From an uncultured Bacteroidales bacterium (lineage in GTDB: Bacteria; Bacteroidota; Bacteroidia; Bacteroidales; UBA932): a stretch of 39,800 nt of DNA. Shown here piece by piece: positions 10,200 to 19,597 of this stretch (positions are counted from its first letter, which is position 1; every line of letters begins with the position of its first letter). Both the position numbers and the translations under genes were made by a program. The stretch lies in the NCBI GenBank assembly GCA_905235675.1, contig CAJONC010000025.1:1-39800 (forward strand). Direction: 5' to 3'. The notes below the pieces were generated by a model. The model saw only the letters and a list, made by a program, of their open reading frames with translations, was not told the DNA's origin and did not search any database.

Positions 10200-12107
10200 A
10201 TGATGAAAAAGTTCAGAAATACGATAATTGTACTTGCCGCAATGCTTTCAGTTGCGGGCTGCCATTTCCTTGACGTGGACCCTGAACTCGGCGTCACCGA
10301 GGAAGAGGTTTTCGGCGTCTACAAGAATTACCGCAACTTCCTCTATGCGGCATACGATGCGAACGATCCCCTCAACCTCGGTCTCGGAAGTCCGATGCGC
10401 GTGGATATGTGCCGTACCCGTTATGCCCTTATCTCAACCACCGACGCTTCGGACCCCTGCCGCTACGGCGGCGCCCACAACCAGTGGAAATCGGGGGTCC
10501 TGAAGGAACTTGTTCTGGGCCGTTATACCTTCGATGATGTAGACTGGACTTCGAGCAGCCGCGACATGCCCATAGCCAAGGCCATGTTCAAGGCCATCAG
10601 GATTGCAAACATGTCCCTCGACCATGCGGACTATCTTCAGAATGTCGACCAGAATCTCAAGGACGACCTTATGGGGCAGGCTTACTTCATCCGTGCGTAT
10701 GCACATTTCACCCTTGTCCGTTATTTCGGGGGAATGCCCTATCTGGACAAGGTGCTCGGCGGAGACGATGAATGGGATATGACGAGGCTTACGAGCTGGG
10801 AAACCCTGCAGAGGGCCGCCGAAGATTTTGAAATGGCATACCAGTATATGAAGAAGGCAGGGACGATGCGACGCGATCCGGGGCCCGGCAAGGCCGGCAA
10901 TCTGGAGAGTGAGGACCAGGCAAGGCCGAACGGCTGCGCGGCAATCGCAATGAAGGCCCGCTGCTTGCTGTATGCCGCCAGTCCGCTCAACAATACCCAG
11001 GGAACTGCCGATTGGGTGGCGGCTGCGGAAGCTGCTGCACTGGCAATCAAAGAATGTGAAGATGCCGAGTATTATCTGCTGCCCTTCGATGAATACGATG
11101 ACCTGTTCTGGGGATACCGCTACAGCAACGAAGGCATCTGGAACAGGTCCGTCGGCAGCAAGAAGGCAAACACGAACGACCTTTGGGGATATTTCGCACA
11201 GCCTCAATGCCCGAGCGCGTCCAACACTTCCGGAATGTGCCCTACGCAGAATTTCGTGGACCGCTATGAAACCGAGTGGGGAGATCCCCTCAATACCGAA
11301 GAGCAGAGGGCGGCGGCGAAGGCCAAGGGCCACTACAACGACCAGGACCCTTATGCGCATCTGGATCCCCGCTTCTACAAGACAATAATCTTCGACGGAG
11401 CGTCCACGGATTATTGCGACAAAATTAACATTTACTTCGACAAGGACAACAACAACTTCCCTCCGTCCACCTTCTCCACCAGCAAGGGGGACGTGAACAG
11501 CGTGTTCTGTCATAACTGGTTCTCGAATCCCACCAGCTCCAGCAGCTCCCCTTCGTTTACGAACTATTATCTCAAGAAGTTCTGGAACGGCGAACTGGGC
11601 AATGCCAACTGCTCGGCTTACATGACGACCGACAACCTTATCCGCATGGCTGAAGTGTATCTCAATTACGCCGAAGCGGTGAATGAAGCCTATGGCCCCG
11701 ACGGCAAGGTGGCCGGCTGCCAGTATTCGGCCGTGGATGCGGTGAACCTGGTGCGCGACAGGGCGCAGATGCCCGGCGTGCTGAACGAGTACAAGGCGAA
11801 CAAGGAGGTTTTCCGCGAGAGGATACAGAACGAGCGCTGCGTCGAACTGGCTTATGAAAGCGAGCACTACTGGTTCGACATCCGCCGCTGGAAGACCGCT
11901 TCCGTGCTGATGAATACCCCCCTCTGCGGCATGTATATCGAGACCTGTCCCGTAGATGAGGAACACCCCAACGGCAAACGTTACGTGCGGACGGCGATTC
12001 CCGCCGAGAGGCAGTGCGTGTGGAAGGAATACATGTATTGGATTCCCTGGCCCAAGAGAGAGGTGAACAAAATGAAGAATTTCGTTAACAATCCAGCCTG
12101 GCTATAG
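10200..12107 (+). CDS. SusD/RagB-type surface nutrient-binding lipoprotein (SusD1)
   Basis: A protein of about 635 residues. The likely start is ATG 10200 or 10203 (MMKKF/MKKF); an upstream in-frame TTG at 10191 is less convincing. The signal peptide ends LSVAGC, with the lipidated Cys at about 21. The TPR-containing SusD fold is indicated by AYFIRAYAHFTLVRYFGG (near base 10680), by RIQNERCVELAYESEHYWFD with the following IRRWK (near 11820-11890), and by the C-terminal IPWPKREVN. These are standard RagB/SusD signatures. It caps SusC1 and binds ligand outside the cell. It begins 9 nt after the SusC1 stop and ends 1 nt before SusC2, which is operon spacing. Nothing is missing compared with the family. 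Confidence 0.96.
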   Translation: MMKKFRNTIIVLAAMLSVAGCHFLDVDPELGVTEEEVFGVYKNYRNFLYAAYDANDPLNLGLGSPMRVDMCRTRYALISTTDASDPCRYGGAHNQWKSGVLKELVLGRYTFDDVDWTSSSRDMPIAKAMFKAIRIANMSLDHADYLQNVDQNLKDDLMGQAYFIRAYAHFTLVRYFGGMPYLDKVLGGDDEWDMTRLTSWETLQRAAEDFEMAYQYMKKAGTMRRDPGPGKAGNLESEDQARPNGCAAIAMKARCLLYAASPLNNTQGTADWVAAAEAAALAIKECEDAEYYLLPFDEYDDLFWGYRYSNEGIWNRSVGSKKANTNDLWGYFAQPQCPSASNTSGMCPTQNFVDRYETEWGDPLNTEEQRAAAKAKGHYNDQDPYAHLDPRFYKTIIFDGASTDYCDKINIYFDKDNNNFPPSTFSTSKGDVNSVFCHNWFSNPTSSSSSPSFTNYYLKKFWNGELGNANCSAYMTTDNLIRMAEVYLNYAEAVNEAYGPDGKVAGCQYSAVDAVNLVRDRAQMPGVLNEYKANKEVFRERIQNERCVELAYESEHYWFDIRRWKTASVLMNTPLCGMYIETCPVDEEHPNGKRYVRTAIPAERQCVWKEYMYWIPWPKREVNKMKNFVNNPAWL

Positions 12108-12108
12108 T

Positions 12109-14880
12109 ATGAAGAAGATTTTGCTTACGATTTCAGCACTCCTCGTGCTTGTGCAGTGGATGTCCGGCCAGGATGTCACCGGCACCGGATCGTCGGTGAC
12201 AGTAAGCGCCGACAAGCTCAAGTATCCTTCATCCGATCTGCGGAACGCCCTCACCGGTTTGTTCACGGGACTTGACATAACTGAACTGAACGGGGAGCAC
12301 ATTTCGCTTTCCGCCGCCACCCTCTGCTCCTACGATATGTTCTCCGGCAACATGTCCGGATCGTCGCGTTTTGCGGACGGTTCCATTATCTGTGTGGTGG
12401 ACGATGTGATTGTTCCTTTCAGCCAGCTGCTCCTCGATGTGTCGGAGGTGGAATCCGTGACGCTGCTCACATCCATCGCCGACAAGGCCAAATACGGGCC
12501 CCTGGCATCCAACGGAGTGGTCGTCATCAAGACCAAAAGAGGCAATTTCAATACGCCCCTTACAGTCACCGCTTCATTTGAAACCGGAAATTCGGCGATG
12601 GACCGTACCGGCGAATGGGTGAACGGAGTGGAATATGCCCGTCTGAACAACAGTGCGAGGATGGCATCCGGCTATGTTCCGCTGTATGACGATGCGGCCC
12701 TGGCGGGATTTGCGTCGGGAGATGCCTTCACCCTCGATTATCCCAATGCGGACTACAGGAGCCTTATGATAAAGGAAACACGGCCCCTGCACAAGTTCTC
12801 GGTAGGCGCCCAGGGAGGCTCCCGTTCGCTGTCCTATTCCATAGGAGTGAACGGCCTTTATGAGGGAGGATATTTCAGGATAGGAACCCCGCAGAATTTC
12901 AGCAAGATAGGATTCAGCTCCAACATTACCGCGGTTATCAACAAATATATCAAGGCCAATGTGGGCGTGATCGGGAACGTGGCGCTTGCCAATACCCCCG
13001 GAATCAACTACAATGCCTACAGGCTTGTTCCCGCCGTGGCATATCCTGTCGAGATAGGGGTCAACGACGGCCTGGTGGATGACTTTGCGTCCAACATAAT
13101 GATTTACGGCGTGTCCAAGCAGTTCGAGACCAACTATTATGCGGCCCTTCAGCAAAGCGGGCGCTTCTACAACACCCGAAGCACCACCGCCGTGGTGAAT
13201 TCTTCCATCGACATCGATCTTGGATGGCTGGTGAAAGGCCTGAAATCCCGCACTTATGTAAATTTCGGACTCAACGACATGGCCCGTGTCGGCAAAGCGA
13301 ACGACTATCTGGCCTTCTACATGGAAACCGGCAACCCCTCTCCTCTGGAAATCAGCACCACGCATCAGGGAGCCAAGGCCGCGTCCAAGAGCAAGACCGC
13401 GCAGAGCCTCTGGCGCCAGACAAACTTTTTCGAGGAGCTCGAATACGGGCTTCAGTCAGGGGAACATTCCGTCAATGCTTCTGCAATATGGTATCTGGCG
13501 GACACCCGCAGCGGACAGGATACGTTCTATGAGCGTCAGCAGGACTTTACCGTAAACGCCAAATATGTTTACGCAAAGCGCTATGTGGCAGAGTTTACCG
13601 GAGTGTACAGCGGATCCTCGGTGTTCGCTCCCGGTCACCGCTACGAATTCTTCCCTTCCGCAGGGCTTGCCTGGATTGCGAGCAACGAGGAGTTCCTCAA
13701 GGACAACGATGTGCTCAAACTGCTCAAGTTCAGGGCCCAGGCCGGCATACTCGGAGCACATTCCAACGTGTTCAGCATCAGCAAGAACCTTTGGGACAGC
13801 CGCTACTCTTCCACCAGCGGCATAACCTTCGGCCCTGCATCCGTGGGGAGATGGTTCGGCAATCAGACGCGTTCATCGAACTATACCACTATGACGCGCG
13901 TGGAAAACCTGAATCTCGGATGGGAGAAACTTTACCAGTACGACCTAGGTTTCGACGTGAATCTCTTCGGCAAGCTGGGCGTCTCTGCCCAGTATTATGT
14001 CGCCGACAGGCGCGGAATCATCACCGAGACTACAGGGTCGGAACCTTCCATCTACGGAGTTGGCGACACTTCGCTCTACGAGAACTACAACGGGGTACGC
14101 TACAACGGATTTGAAGTTTCGGCGGAATGGTCCGACAAAGTCGGGGACTTCAGCTGGAGCCTGGGCGCCGGCGCTTCAAGCGTGAAAGGAAATTATACCA
14201 AGGTGGCCAACGACCTCTATCTTTATGACTGGCAGAAACTCACGGGAAGTGCCCCGGACGCCCTGAGAGGATATGAATGCATAGGCAAGTTCGTCTCGCA
14301 GGAAGAGATAGAAACCAGCGCCAAACCCGAGGCCACGGCCAAGGTCGGCGACCTTGTGTACCGCGACCTCAATGGCGACGGCACCATAGACGCCAACGAC
14401 TCCAAGGTGCTCGGGCATACCAACCCGTACCTCCGCTACAGGGTGAACCTGTGGCTGAAATGGAGGAGTTTCGACCTCACGGTGGTGGGAACCGGACGTG
14501 CCTTCTGCGACGTGGCGCTTACCAACGAGTACTACTGGAACGGATGGGGCGACGGAAACTACTCGGCTTTTGTCCGCGACAATATCGGCGGAGCCTATCC
14601 CAACCTCTCCTATATTCTCAACTCCAACAATTTCGTCGCCTCTTCATTCTGGCTGAGGGACGGAAGTTATTTCAAGATACAGAACGTGGAAATAGGGTAT
14701 GACCTGCCCGGAGGCCTGATCCGCAAAGCCGGACTCTCGGCCGCAAGGCTATATGTGCGCGGTGCGAACCTGCTCACAATCTCCGGAATCAAGGACCTTG
14801 ACCCCGAAAGCCTAAGCGCCGGAGTCAGCGCCGCACCTCTGTACAGGACATTCACTGCAGGTTTTTCAATAATCTTCTAA
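12109..14880 (+). CDS. SusC-like TonB-dependent transporter lacking N-terminal extension (SusC2)
   Basis: A 923-residue SusC homologue with a signal peptide ending WMSGQ. Unlike SusC1, it has no carboxypeptidase-regulatory-like domain and no VVVGYG TonB-box segment; the mature protein goes almost straight into a plug-like region. That plug is divergent. NALTGLFTGLDI takes the place of the usual AL.GKLSGV segment, and DKAKYGPLASNGVVVIKTKRG corresponds to the end of the plug. The barrel is SusC-like, with YEFFPSAGLAWI, a NGDGTIDAND loop motif (near base 14375) and a terminal Phe (FSIIF). It pairs with the following frameshifted SusD2. Energy coupling may use a cryptic TonB box near the mature N-terminus (GSSVTV), or may be weak. 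The frame is intact, with no internal stop. Confidence 0.92.
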   Translation: MKKILLTISALLVLVQWMSGQDVTGTGSSVTVSADKLKYPSSDLRNALTGLFTGLDITELNGEHISLSAATLCSYDMFSGNMSGSSRFADGSIICVVDDVIVPFSQLLLDVSEVESVTLLTSIADKAKYGPLASNGVVVIKTKRGNFNTPLTVTASFETGNSAMDRTGEWVNGVEYARLNNSARMASGYVPLYDDAALAGFASGDAFTLDYPNADYRSLMIKETRPLHKFSVGAQGGSRSLSYSIGVNGLYEGGYFRIGTPQNFSKIGFSSNITAVINKYIKANVGVIGNVALANTPGINYNAYRLVPAVAYPVEIGVNDGLVDDFASNIMIYGVSKQFETNYYAALQQSGRFYNTRSTTAVVNSSIDIDLGWLVKGLKSRTYVNFGLNDMARVGKANDYLAFYMETGNPSPLEISTTHQGAKAASKSKTAQSLWRQTNFFEELEYGLQSGEHSVNASAIWYLADTRSGQDTFYERQQDFTVNAKYVYAKRYVAEFTGVYSGSSVFAPGHRYEFFPSAGLAWIASNEEFLKDNDVLKLLKFRAQAGILGAHSNVFSISKNLWDSRYSSTSGITFGPASVGRWFGNQTRSSNYTTMTRVENLNLGWEKLYQYDLGFDVNLFGKLGVSAQYYVADRRGIITETTGSEPSIYGVGDTSLYENYNGVRYNGFEVSAEWSDKVGDFSWSLGAGASSVKGNYTKVANDLYLYDWQKLTGSAPDALRGYECIGKFVSQEEIETSAKPEATAKVGDLVYRDLNGDGTIDANDSKVLGHTNPYLRYRVNLWLKWRSFDLTVVGTGRAFCDVALTNEYYWNGWGDGNYSAFVRDNIGGAYPNLSYILNSNNFVASSFWLRDGSYFKIQNVEIGYDLPGGLIRKAGLSAARLYVRGANLLTISGIKDLDPESLSAGVSAAPLYRTFTAGFSIIF

Positions 14881-14881
14881 A

Positions 14882-16643
14882 ATGGCGGAAATCATGAAAG
14901 CATTCAGACTTACTTTAATCGCAACGGTTCTGACCGCCATCTGCTCCTGCTCGGGATGGCTGGACCTGAGGCCTACATCCTCATACACTTCCGAAAATGT
15001 CGGGGATTATCCCGCACTTACAAGAGGCTATGTGGACAAGGCATATTACCTTATGATGTCTTCCACCTCATATCTGTCGAACGAATACCTGTTCATGGAT
15101 GCAGCCACCGACGATGCCCTTTTCTCGCTGTCGTCCAACAGCGTCATGCGCTTCGCCACCGGCAGTTACAATATTACGAGCAATCCTTTCGCCGCTTATT
15201 GGGACAGGGACTACCAGGCAATCTTTTATGCCAACCTGTTCCTCAAGGACAGGATTGGATACAATACCCAGTACCGACCTCATCCAGAACGCCCAGCTTT
15301 GCAGGTATCTGCAAGGGGATGCCTTCGGCATCAGGGCCTGGGCGGAATATGACCTGCTGCGCAAGTTCGGGGGAGTGGATGAAAACGGAACCCTTGCGGG
15401 CTTCCATATCATGACCGAACCTGTCGGGCTCGATGAAATGGCTCCGGAGGAGCTTGCCCGCGACAGTTACGACGACTGCGTCAGGCAGATACTCAAGGAC
15501 TGCGACTCCGCCCTGGTCTACCTTCCCCTCGCCAACCGCGACTTCGCCCTCGAACCTGATGAATCTTCTTTCGTGGGAGGAGGAATCCGCTACAAGGCGC
15601 TGGACCGCGTAACGGTAACCGCCATAAAGGCTCTGACTTACCTGCAGTGGGCTTCTCCCGCATTCAATCCGACCGGCGACGTCAGCCGCTACCAGAAAGC
15701 TGCCGAATATGCGGCGGAAGTGATAAAATACAAGCTCGAAGTTGAAGGATCGTATGGTTTCAACCCTGCCGCAGCGGTGCAGTGGACTGATTTGAACAGC
15801 CCTGAAATCATCTGGAGGCACTCCACGGACAATACCCTCTATGAGCCGTACTTCTATCCGTCGGGATTCGGAGGCAACGCAACCGTGGTGCCCAGCCAGA
15901 ATCTTGTGGATGCCTTCCCCATGGCAAACGGATATCCCATAGACGACCCCAGGAGCGGATACGACATGGCGAATCCCTATGCAGGACGCGACCGGAGGCT
16001 CGACGACAATATATTCTACCATGGTTCGTCATCCTACCGCAACGGCGTGGTTTCCGCGCCCATGTACACTTTCGACATGTCGGCGGACGGAGCGGACGTT
16101 GCGGGGAAACAGGGCACAGGCGCTTCCAACTATTATATCAAGAAGTTTGTGTTCGCAGGCTACAATCCCTATGATGCGGTACCCCAGATTCAAGCGCATT
16201 GCGTACACGTGGTAAGATGGGCGCACATGCTGCTGGTGTATGCCGAGGCCGCGAACGAGGCTTTCGGCCCGCTGGACGACCATCTCGGCCTCAGCGCCAA
16301 GGATGCGCTCGCATACATAAGGTCCAGAAGCATCTCGCCCGATCCCTGGCTGGACGAATGTTCGGGGAGCAGGGAAGCGTTCGCAGAGCTCGTGAAGAAT
16401 GAGTGGCGCGTGGAGACCTGCTTCGAAGGAACCCGTTTCTTCAATGTGCGCAGATGGGCGAAGGATGTGTCGGAAATCAATGTCACGGTGTACGGCGCTT
16501 CCATCAACAAGGCCGGATACATCAACACCTTCCACAAGCTTCACACCCTGTCTTACCCTTCGCTGTGGATGCCCATCCCCTATACTGAATTCAGAAAGAC
16601 CGGAGCCCTTACCCAGAACGCAGGGTGGGAATCCTGGAAATAA
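14882..16643 (+). pseudogene. SusD/RagB-type lipoprotein with one-base frameshift (SusD2)
   Basis: Two overlapping frames together make one SusD protein of about 586 residues. The first frame (ATG 14882, or 14894 giving MKAFRLTL) holds a lipoprotein signal with lipobox ICSC and the SusD N-terminus, up to FLKDRIGYNT. The second frame continues with STDLIQNAQLCRYLQGDAFG and runs to 16643 with the usual SusD end (IPYTEFRKTGALTQNAGW). The break falls at the CCC of 15267-15269. Removing one C gives AAT ACC AGT ACC GAC and joins the halves smoothly, so the fault is a one-base insertion or a sequencing/assembly error. There is no heptameric slippery site, so programmed frameshifting is unlikely. As written, translation would stop at about 15352 and yield only a 156-residue fragment. 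It starts 1 nt after SusC2 ends, and together they form a second SusCD pair. Confidence 0.88.
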
Positions 16644-16655
16644 ACATATACCGGA

Positions 16656-17729
16656 ATGAAAAGAACAGTCAACATAATTTGCATAAGTATCGCGGCGCTG
16701 TCCGCCGTATCCTGCTACGAAGACTATGTCAAGGATTTCGACTACACTTCCGTGTATTTCGCGAACCAGTACGACCTGCGTACCTTCGTGATTGGCGAGA
16801 GTGAGAGTTTCGAAGTGGGAGTGGTGCTCGGAGGCACCATCTCCAACACCCGCGACAGAATGGTCGAGGTGACGGTGGACAACAATCTGGTGAACGGGGA
16901 TCTGTCGGCATACCAGGCCTATGACCCCGATTCTGAAGATGCGATAGTCCCGTTCACGGCTTATGACGGCATGATGGGCGCCGCTCCAATAGGGGTACTC
17001 ATCAACCAGTATGTCACCAACGAATTCAAAAAGATGCCCACAGGTTTCTCGGCATTGAAGCCGCTTCCTGCAGAGTATTATTACACCGAAGGGGATTTAT
17101 CCTCGATGTGCATCAGGGAGGGCAGCCACACCGGAACCGTCACCGTCAAGGCCAACACTGCGGAACTGACCGCCAATCTCAACACGGTGAAGCCCTACTA
17201 CGCCCTCGGGCTCAGGATACTCAAGGCGGATGCCGACACGGTGCTTCAGGAAAAGTGTTTCGAGGTGATAGCCGTGAAATACGAGAACCGCTATTTTGGC
17301 AACTGGTATCACGGAGGAAAGGCCGTTACCGTGGATGACGCCACCGGCGAAACTCTCAGCTCCCTGGTATATCCCACACCCTTCCCCCAGGCGGAAGATG
17401 AAATATATATACTTTCCACCGTCGGGGGCAATGCCGTGGAGACCAACCGCGTGAGCAAAGGACAGATCCCCGGCCTGCTGACGCTTTCCTTCGACGGCGA
17501 CGACGTGGAAGTGCTCGAATCCTACGGGCGTCTGAAAATCAAGCCCTACGGTGAAGGCAGCCACGTTTACCGCGCCCGCAAGCTGCAGGACCGCAAGATA
17601 TTCCTAAATTATCAGATAGACAACGAAAACGGCACTCATACCATAGTCACCGACACGCTTACTTTCCGCAACCGTGTCCGCGACGGCATCAATGAGTGGC
17701 AGGACGAAAATCCCGAAAATTATGACTAA
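16656..17729 (+). CDS. Lipoprotein, DUF1735-like N-terminus, probable surface glycan-binding protein
   Basis: A 357-residue lipoprotein; the signal peptide ends LSAVSC with Cys20, and acidic residues follow (CYEDYV), as in Bacteroidota surface-export signals. The N-terminal half (~25-175) resembles DUF1735/BT_3987-N-like beta-sandwiches, with SVYFANQ, FEVGVVLGG and YALGLRILKADAD. The C-terminal half resembles the lipocalin-like DUF4361 domain found next to it in PUL lipoproteins (FGNWYHGGKAV near base 17300). Such proteins usually sit just downstream of susCD and act as SusE-like auxiliary binding proteins. It begins 12 nt after SusD2, and its stop overlaps the start of the next gene by 8 nt. 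No catalytic motif is visible. The domain naming is by eye. Confidence 0.8.
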   Translation: MKRTVNIICISIAALSAVSCYEDYVKDFDYTSVYFANQYDLRTFVIGESESFEVGVVLGGTISNTRDRMVEVTVDNNLVNGDLSAYQAYDPDSEDAIVPFTAYDGMMGAAPIGVLINQYVTNEFKKMPTGFSALKPLPAEYYYTEGDLSSMCIREGSHTGTVTVKANTAELTANLNTVKPYYALGLRILKADADTVLQEKCFEVIAVKYENRYFGNWYHGGKAVTVDDATGETLSSLVYPTPFPQAEDEIYILSTVGGNAVETNRVSKGQIPGLLTLSFDGDDVEVLESYGRLKIKPYGEGSHVYRARKLQDRKIFLNYQIDNENGTHTIVTDTLTFRNRVRDGINEWQDENPENYD

Positions 17730-19581
17730 GGCATTCAGAATATTTGTCGCAGCCTGTATGGTTGCATTGCTGGCCGCCTGTTCCTCGGAAACGGGGACGA
17801 AAATTGAAGGCGTCAGCGTAAGCGCCCGCGAAATTGCGTTCCTGCAGGAAAACCCTGTGGAAATGCTGCTCAATGTCAGCGCCGGTTCGGACTGGACGGC
17901 TGTCGCTCCGGAGTGGATACGGGTGTCGCCTTCGGAAGGGAAGGCCGGCAGTACGCTTGTCAGCGTAGTGGCCTCGGGCAACGAAAACGGAGCCGAGCGC
18001 AGCGGAAGCCTTGTGTTCAAGGCGGTCACGGGATCCGCGATAGTGTCGGTCAGGCAGTTCGGAACAGTCGCCTTGCCGGAGATGATAAGCGTTTACCGCT
18101 TCCTGGCCCTGGACGATGACGATGCTTCCGAGTACACCCTGAAGGGGATTGTGCGGGAGATTGCGGAAGATGAATCTTTCTGCCTCGTGGATGCGACGGG
18201 GACGGTTTCCGTTCCGGCATTGTACGACAAGGGGGCGAAGGTCCTCGGGAAGTACCTGATTGCCGACGGCGATACCCTGACGCTGACCGGAACGCGCTCC
18301 TGGGACGGTGAAAAGGTTATGGTGGACGGGGCGGCTTACGTATCTCATGCCAAAACCCTGGACACCGGACAGGTTTCCGTGGAGATAGGTGAACTGCCTT
18401 CGGTGCTTGATTATACCGGCGTTTCGCTTCGCGCCCAGGTATGCCTTGCGACTTCCTTGGGAGTAATTCTGGGCAAGGACGGAGACTATGTGTTTGCAGA
18501 AGGCGACGGCTCTACGCTTTCGCGGGGGCAGACGGTTGTCGTCACGGGAAAGAAAAAGAAGGAATGGAGCCAGCGCATCATACATTCAGAATTCAATGTG
18601 CTTGGCAGTGACACTTATACGGCTCCTTCCCCTGTCAGGTACAACCAGTTCAACATCGATACCTACAAGTCTCCGGCTTATGTCTATGCCTCCTTTGACG
18701 GCACCCTCACGCTGGAGGACGGGGAATATCTGCTTTACCCCGGGGAAGCTGCGGTGACGCGGTGCAGAATACTGGGTGATGTTGACCTTTCCGCGTTGGA
18801 TGGCAGTTTCGTGCGTGCAAACGGCTTTGCGATAGACAGAAAGGGCAACGAACTCAGCATTCTTGCCGAAAGCGTGAAGGAAGCTGTGGATGGCGACGGC
18901 GAGGGAGAGGTGGTTGCAATCTGGCCTTTGGGAACAAGCGCCGCACGCAACAACTACTCGAGTTCCTGGCCCAAGAACGGACAGATAAGGGCCGTTCCCG
19001 AAGGAACCGGCCTGATAGAATTCGACCACAGCGGCAGTATCGCCGCGGGTACGCTCAGCAGCAACGACAACAAGCTGGACGCCCCCACGACCACGTCAGC
19101 TTACCAGCGCTATTCCCCGAGAGCCTACGGGACCTTCGAAGGCGACGCCTTCACCTTTACGGCTTATACTCCCGTATCCGCGGGTGAAAAGGCGGAGTTA
19201 TACTTCGAGTTTGCCGAAAGTGCCAACTGCATGAAGTACTGGTATCTGGAATATAAGGACGGCGAGGACTGGAGGCCGGCAGGAGACGTCTCCATCGTCG
19301 ACTTCAACGGCAAGGATGTCAAATATACCAATACAGTGGAATTTGAGAAAGTCAATGTCCCCGTCAAGTCGAGGGTGACCTATCTGCACGGCGGCTCCGA
19401 GATTGTATTCCGATTCACCGCCGTCACGTCCATCTGCATCAACGGCTTTGCGAGATATCCGCTTGGAACTGAAGGCGTAAGCGAAGATGCGCTCGGCACC
19501 TCCGGCTGGCTGATGCTCGTGAGTTCCGGTACCGGAGATGAGATTATGCATCCGCAGATACTGAAATTTGAAAAAAACTAA
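17722..19581 (+). CDS. Lipoprotein with BACON, tandem OB-like domains and a shared C-terminal module
   Basis: The start is set at ATG 17722 (MTKAFRIF), which overlaps the previous stop and gives a clean lipoprotein signal ending LLAAC (Cys20). Upstream in-frame ATGs, such as 17674, would bury it. The protein has 619 residues. A BACON domain spans ~25-115 (SAGSDWTAVAPEWIRVSPSE). About 270 residues follow that look like three consecutive OB-fold-like units: YTLKGIVREIAEDESFCLVD, then VSLRAQVCLATSLGVILGKD, then VYASFDGTLTLEDGEYLLYP. These resemble DUF5689-type modules. Residues 401-619 form a module also present at the end of the next gene's product. No hydrolase motifs are seen, so surface binding of a substrate is the best guess. 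OB folds can bind oligosaccharides or nucleic acids; which applies here is unknown. Confidence 0.8.
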   Translation: MTKAFRIFVAACMVALLAACSSETGTKIEGVSVSAREIAFLQENPVEMLLNVSAGSDWTAVAPEWIRVSPSEGKAGSTLVSVVASGNENGAERSGSLVFKAVTGSAIVSVRQFGTVALPEMISVYRFLALDDDDASEYTLKGIVREIAEDESFCLVDATGTVSVPALYDKGAKVLGKYLIADGDTLTLTGTRSWDGEKVMVDGAAYVSHAKTLDTGQVSVEIGELPSVLDYTGVSLRAQVCLATSLGVILGKDGDYVFAEGDGSTLSRGQTVVVTGKKKKEWSQRIIHSEFNVLGSDTYTAPSPVRYNQFNIDTYKSPAYVYASFDGTLTLEDGEYLLYPGEAAVTRCRILGDVDLSALDGSFVRANGFAIDRKGNELSILAESVKEAVDGDGEGEVVAIWPLGTSAARNNYSSSWPKNGQIRAVPEGTGLIEFDHSGSIAAGTLSSNDNKLDAPTTTSAYQRYSPRAYGTFEGDAFTFTAYTPVSAGEKAELYFEFAESANCMKYWYLEYKDGEDWRPAGDVSIVDFNGKDVKYTNTVEFEKVNVPVKSRVTYLHGGSEIVFRFTAVTSICINGFARYPLGTEGVSEDALGTSGWLMLVSSGTGDEIMHPQILKFEKN

Positions 19582-19597
19582 TCCAATTATAACAGTT

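Noticed and set aside
15262..15275. Programmed ribosomal frameshift in SusD2
   Set aside because: No X-XXY-YYZ slippery heptamer or clear downstream pseudoknot is visible, and SusD families are not known to use recoding.
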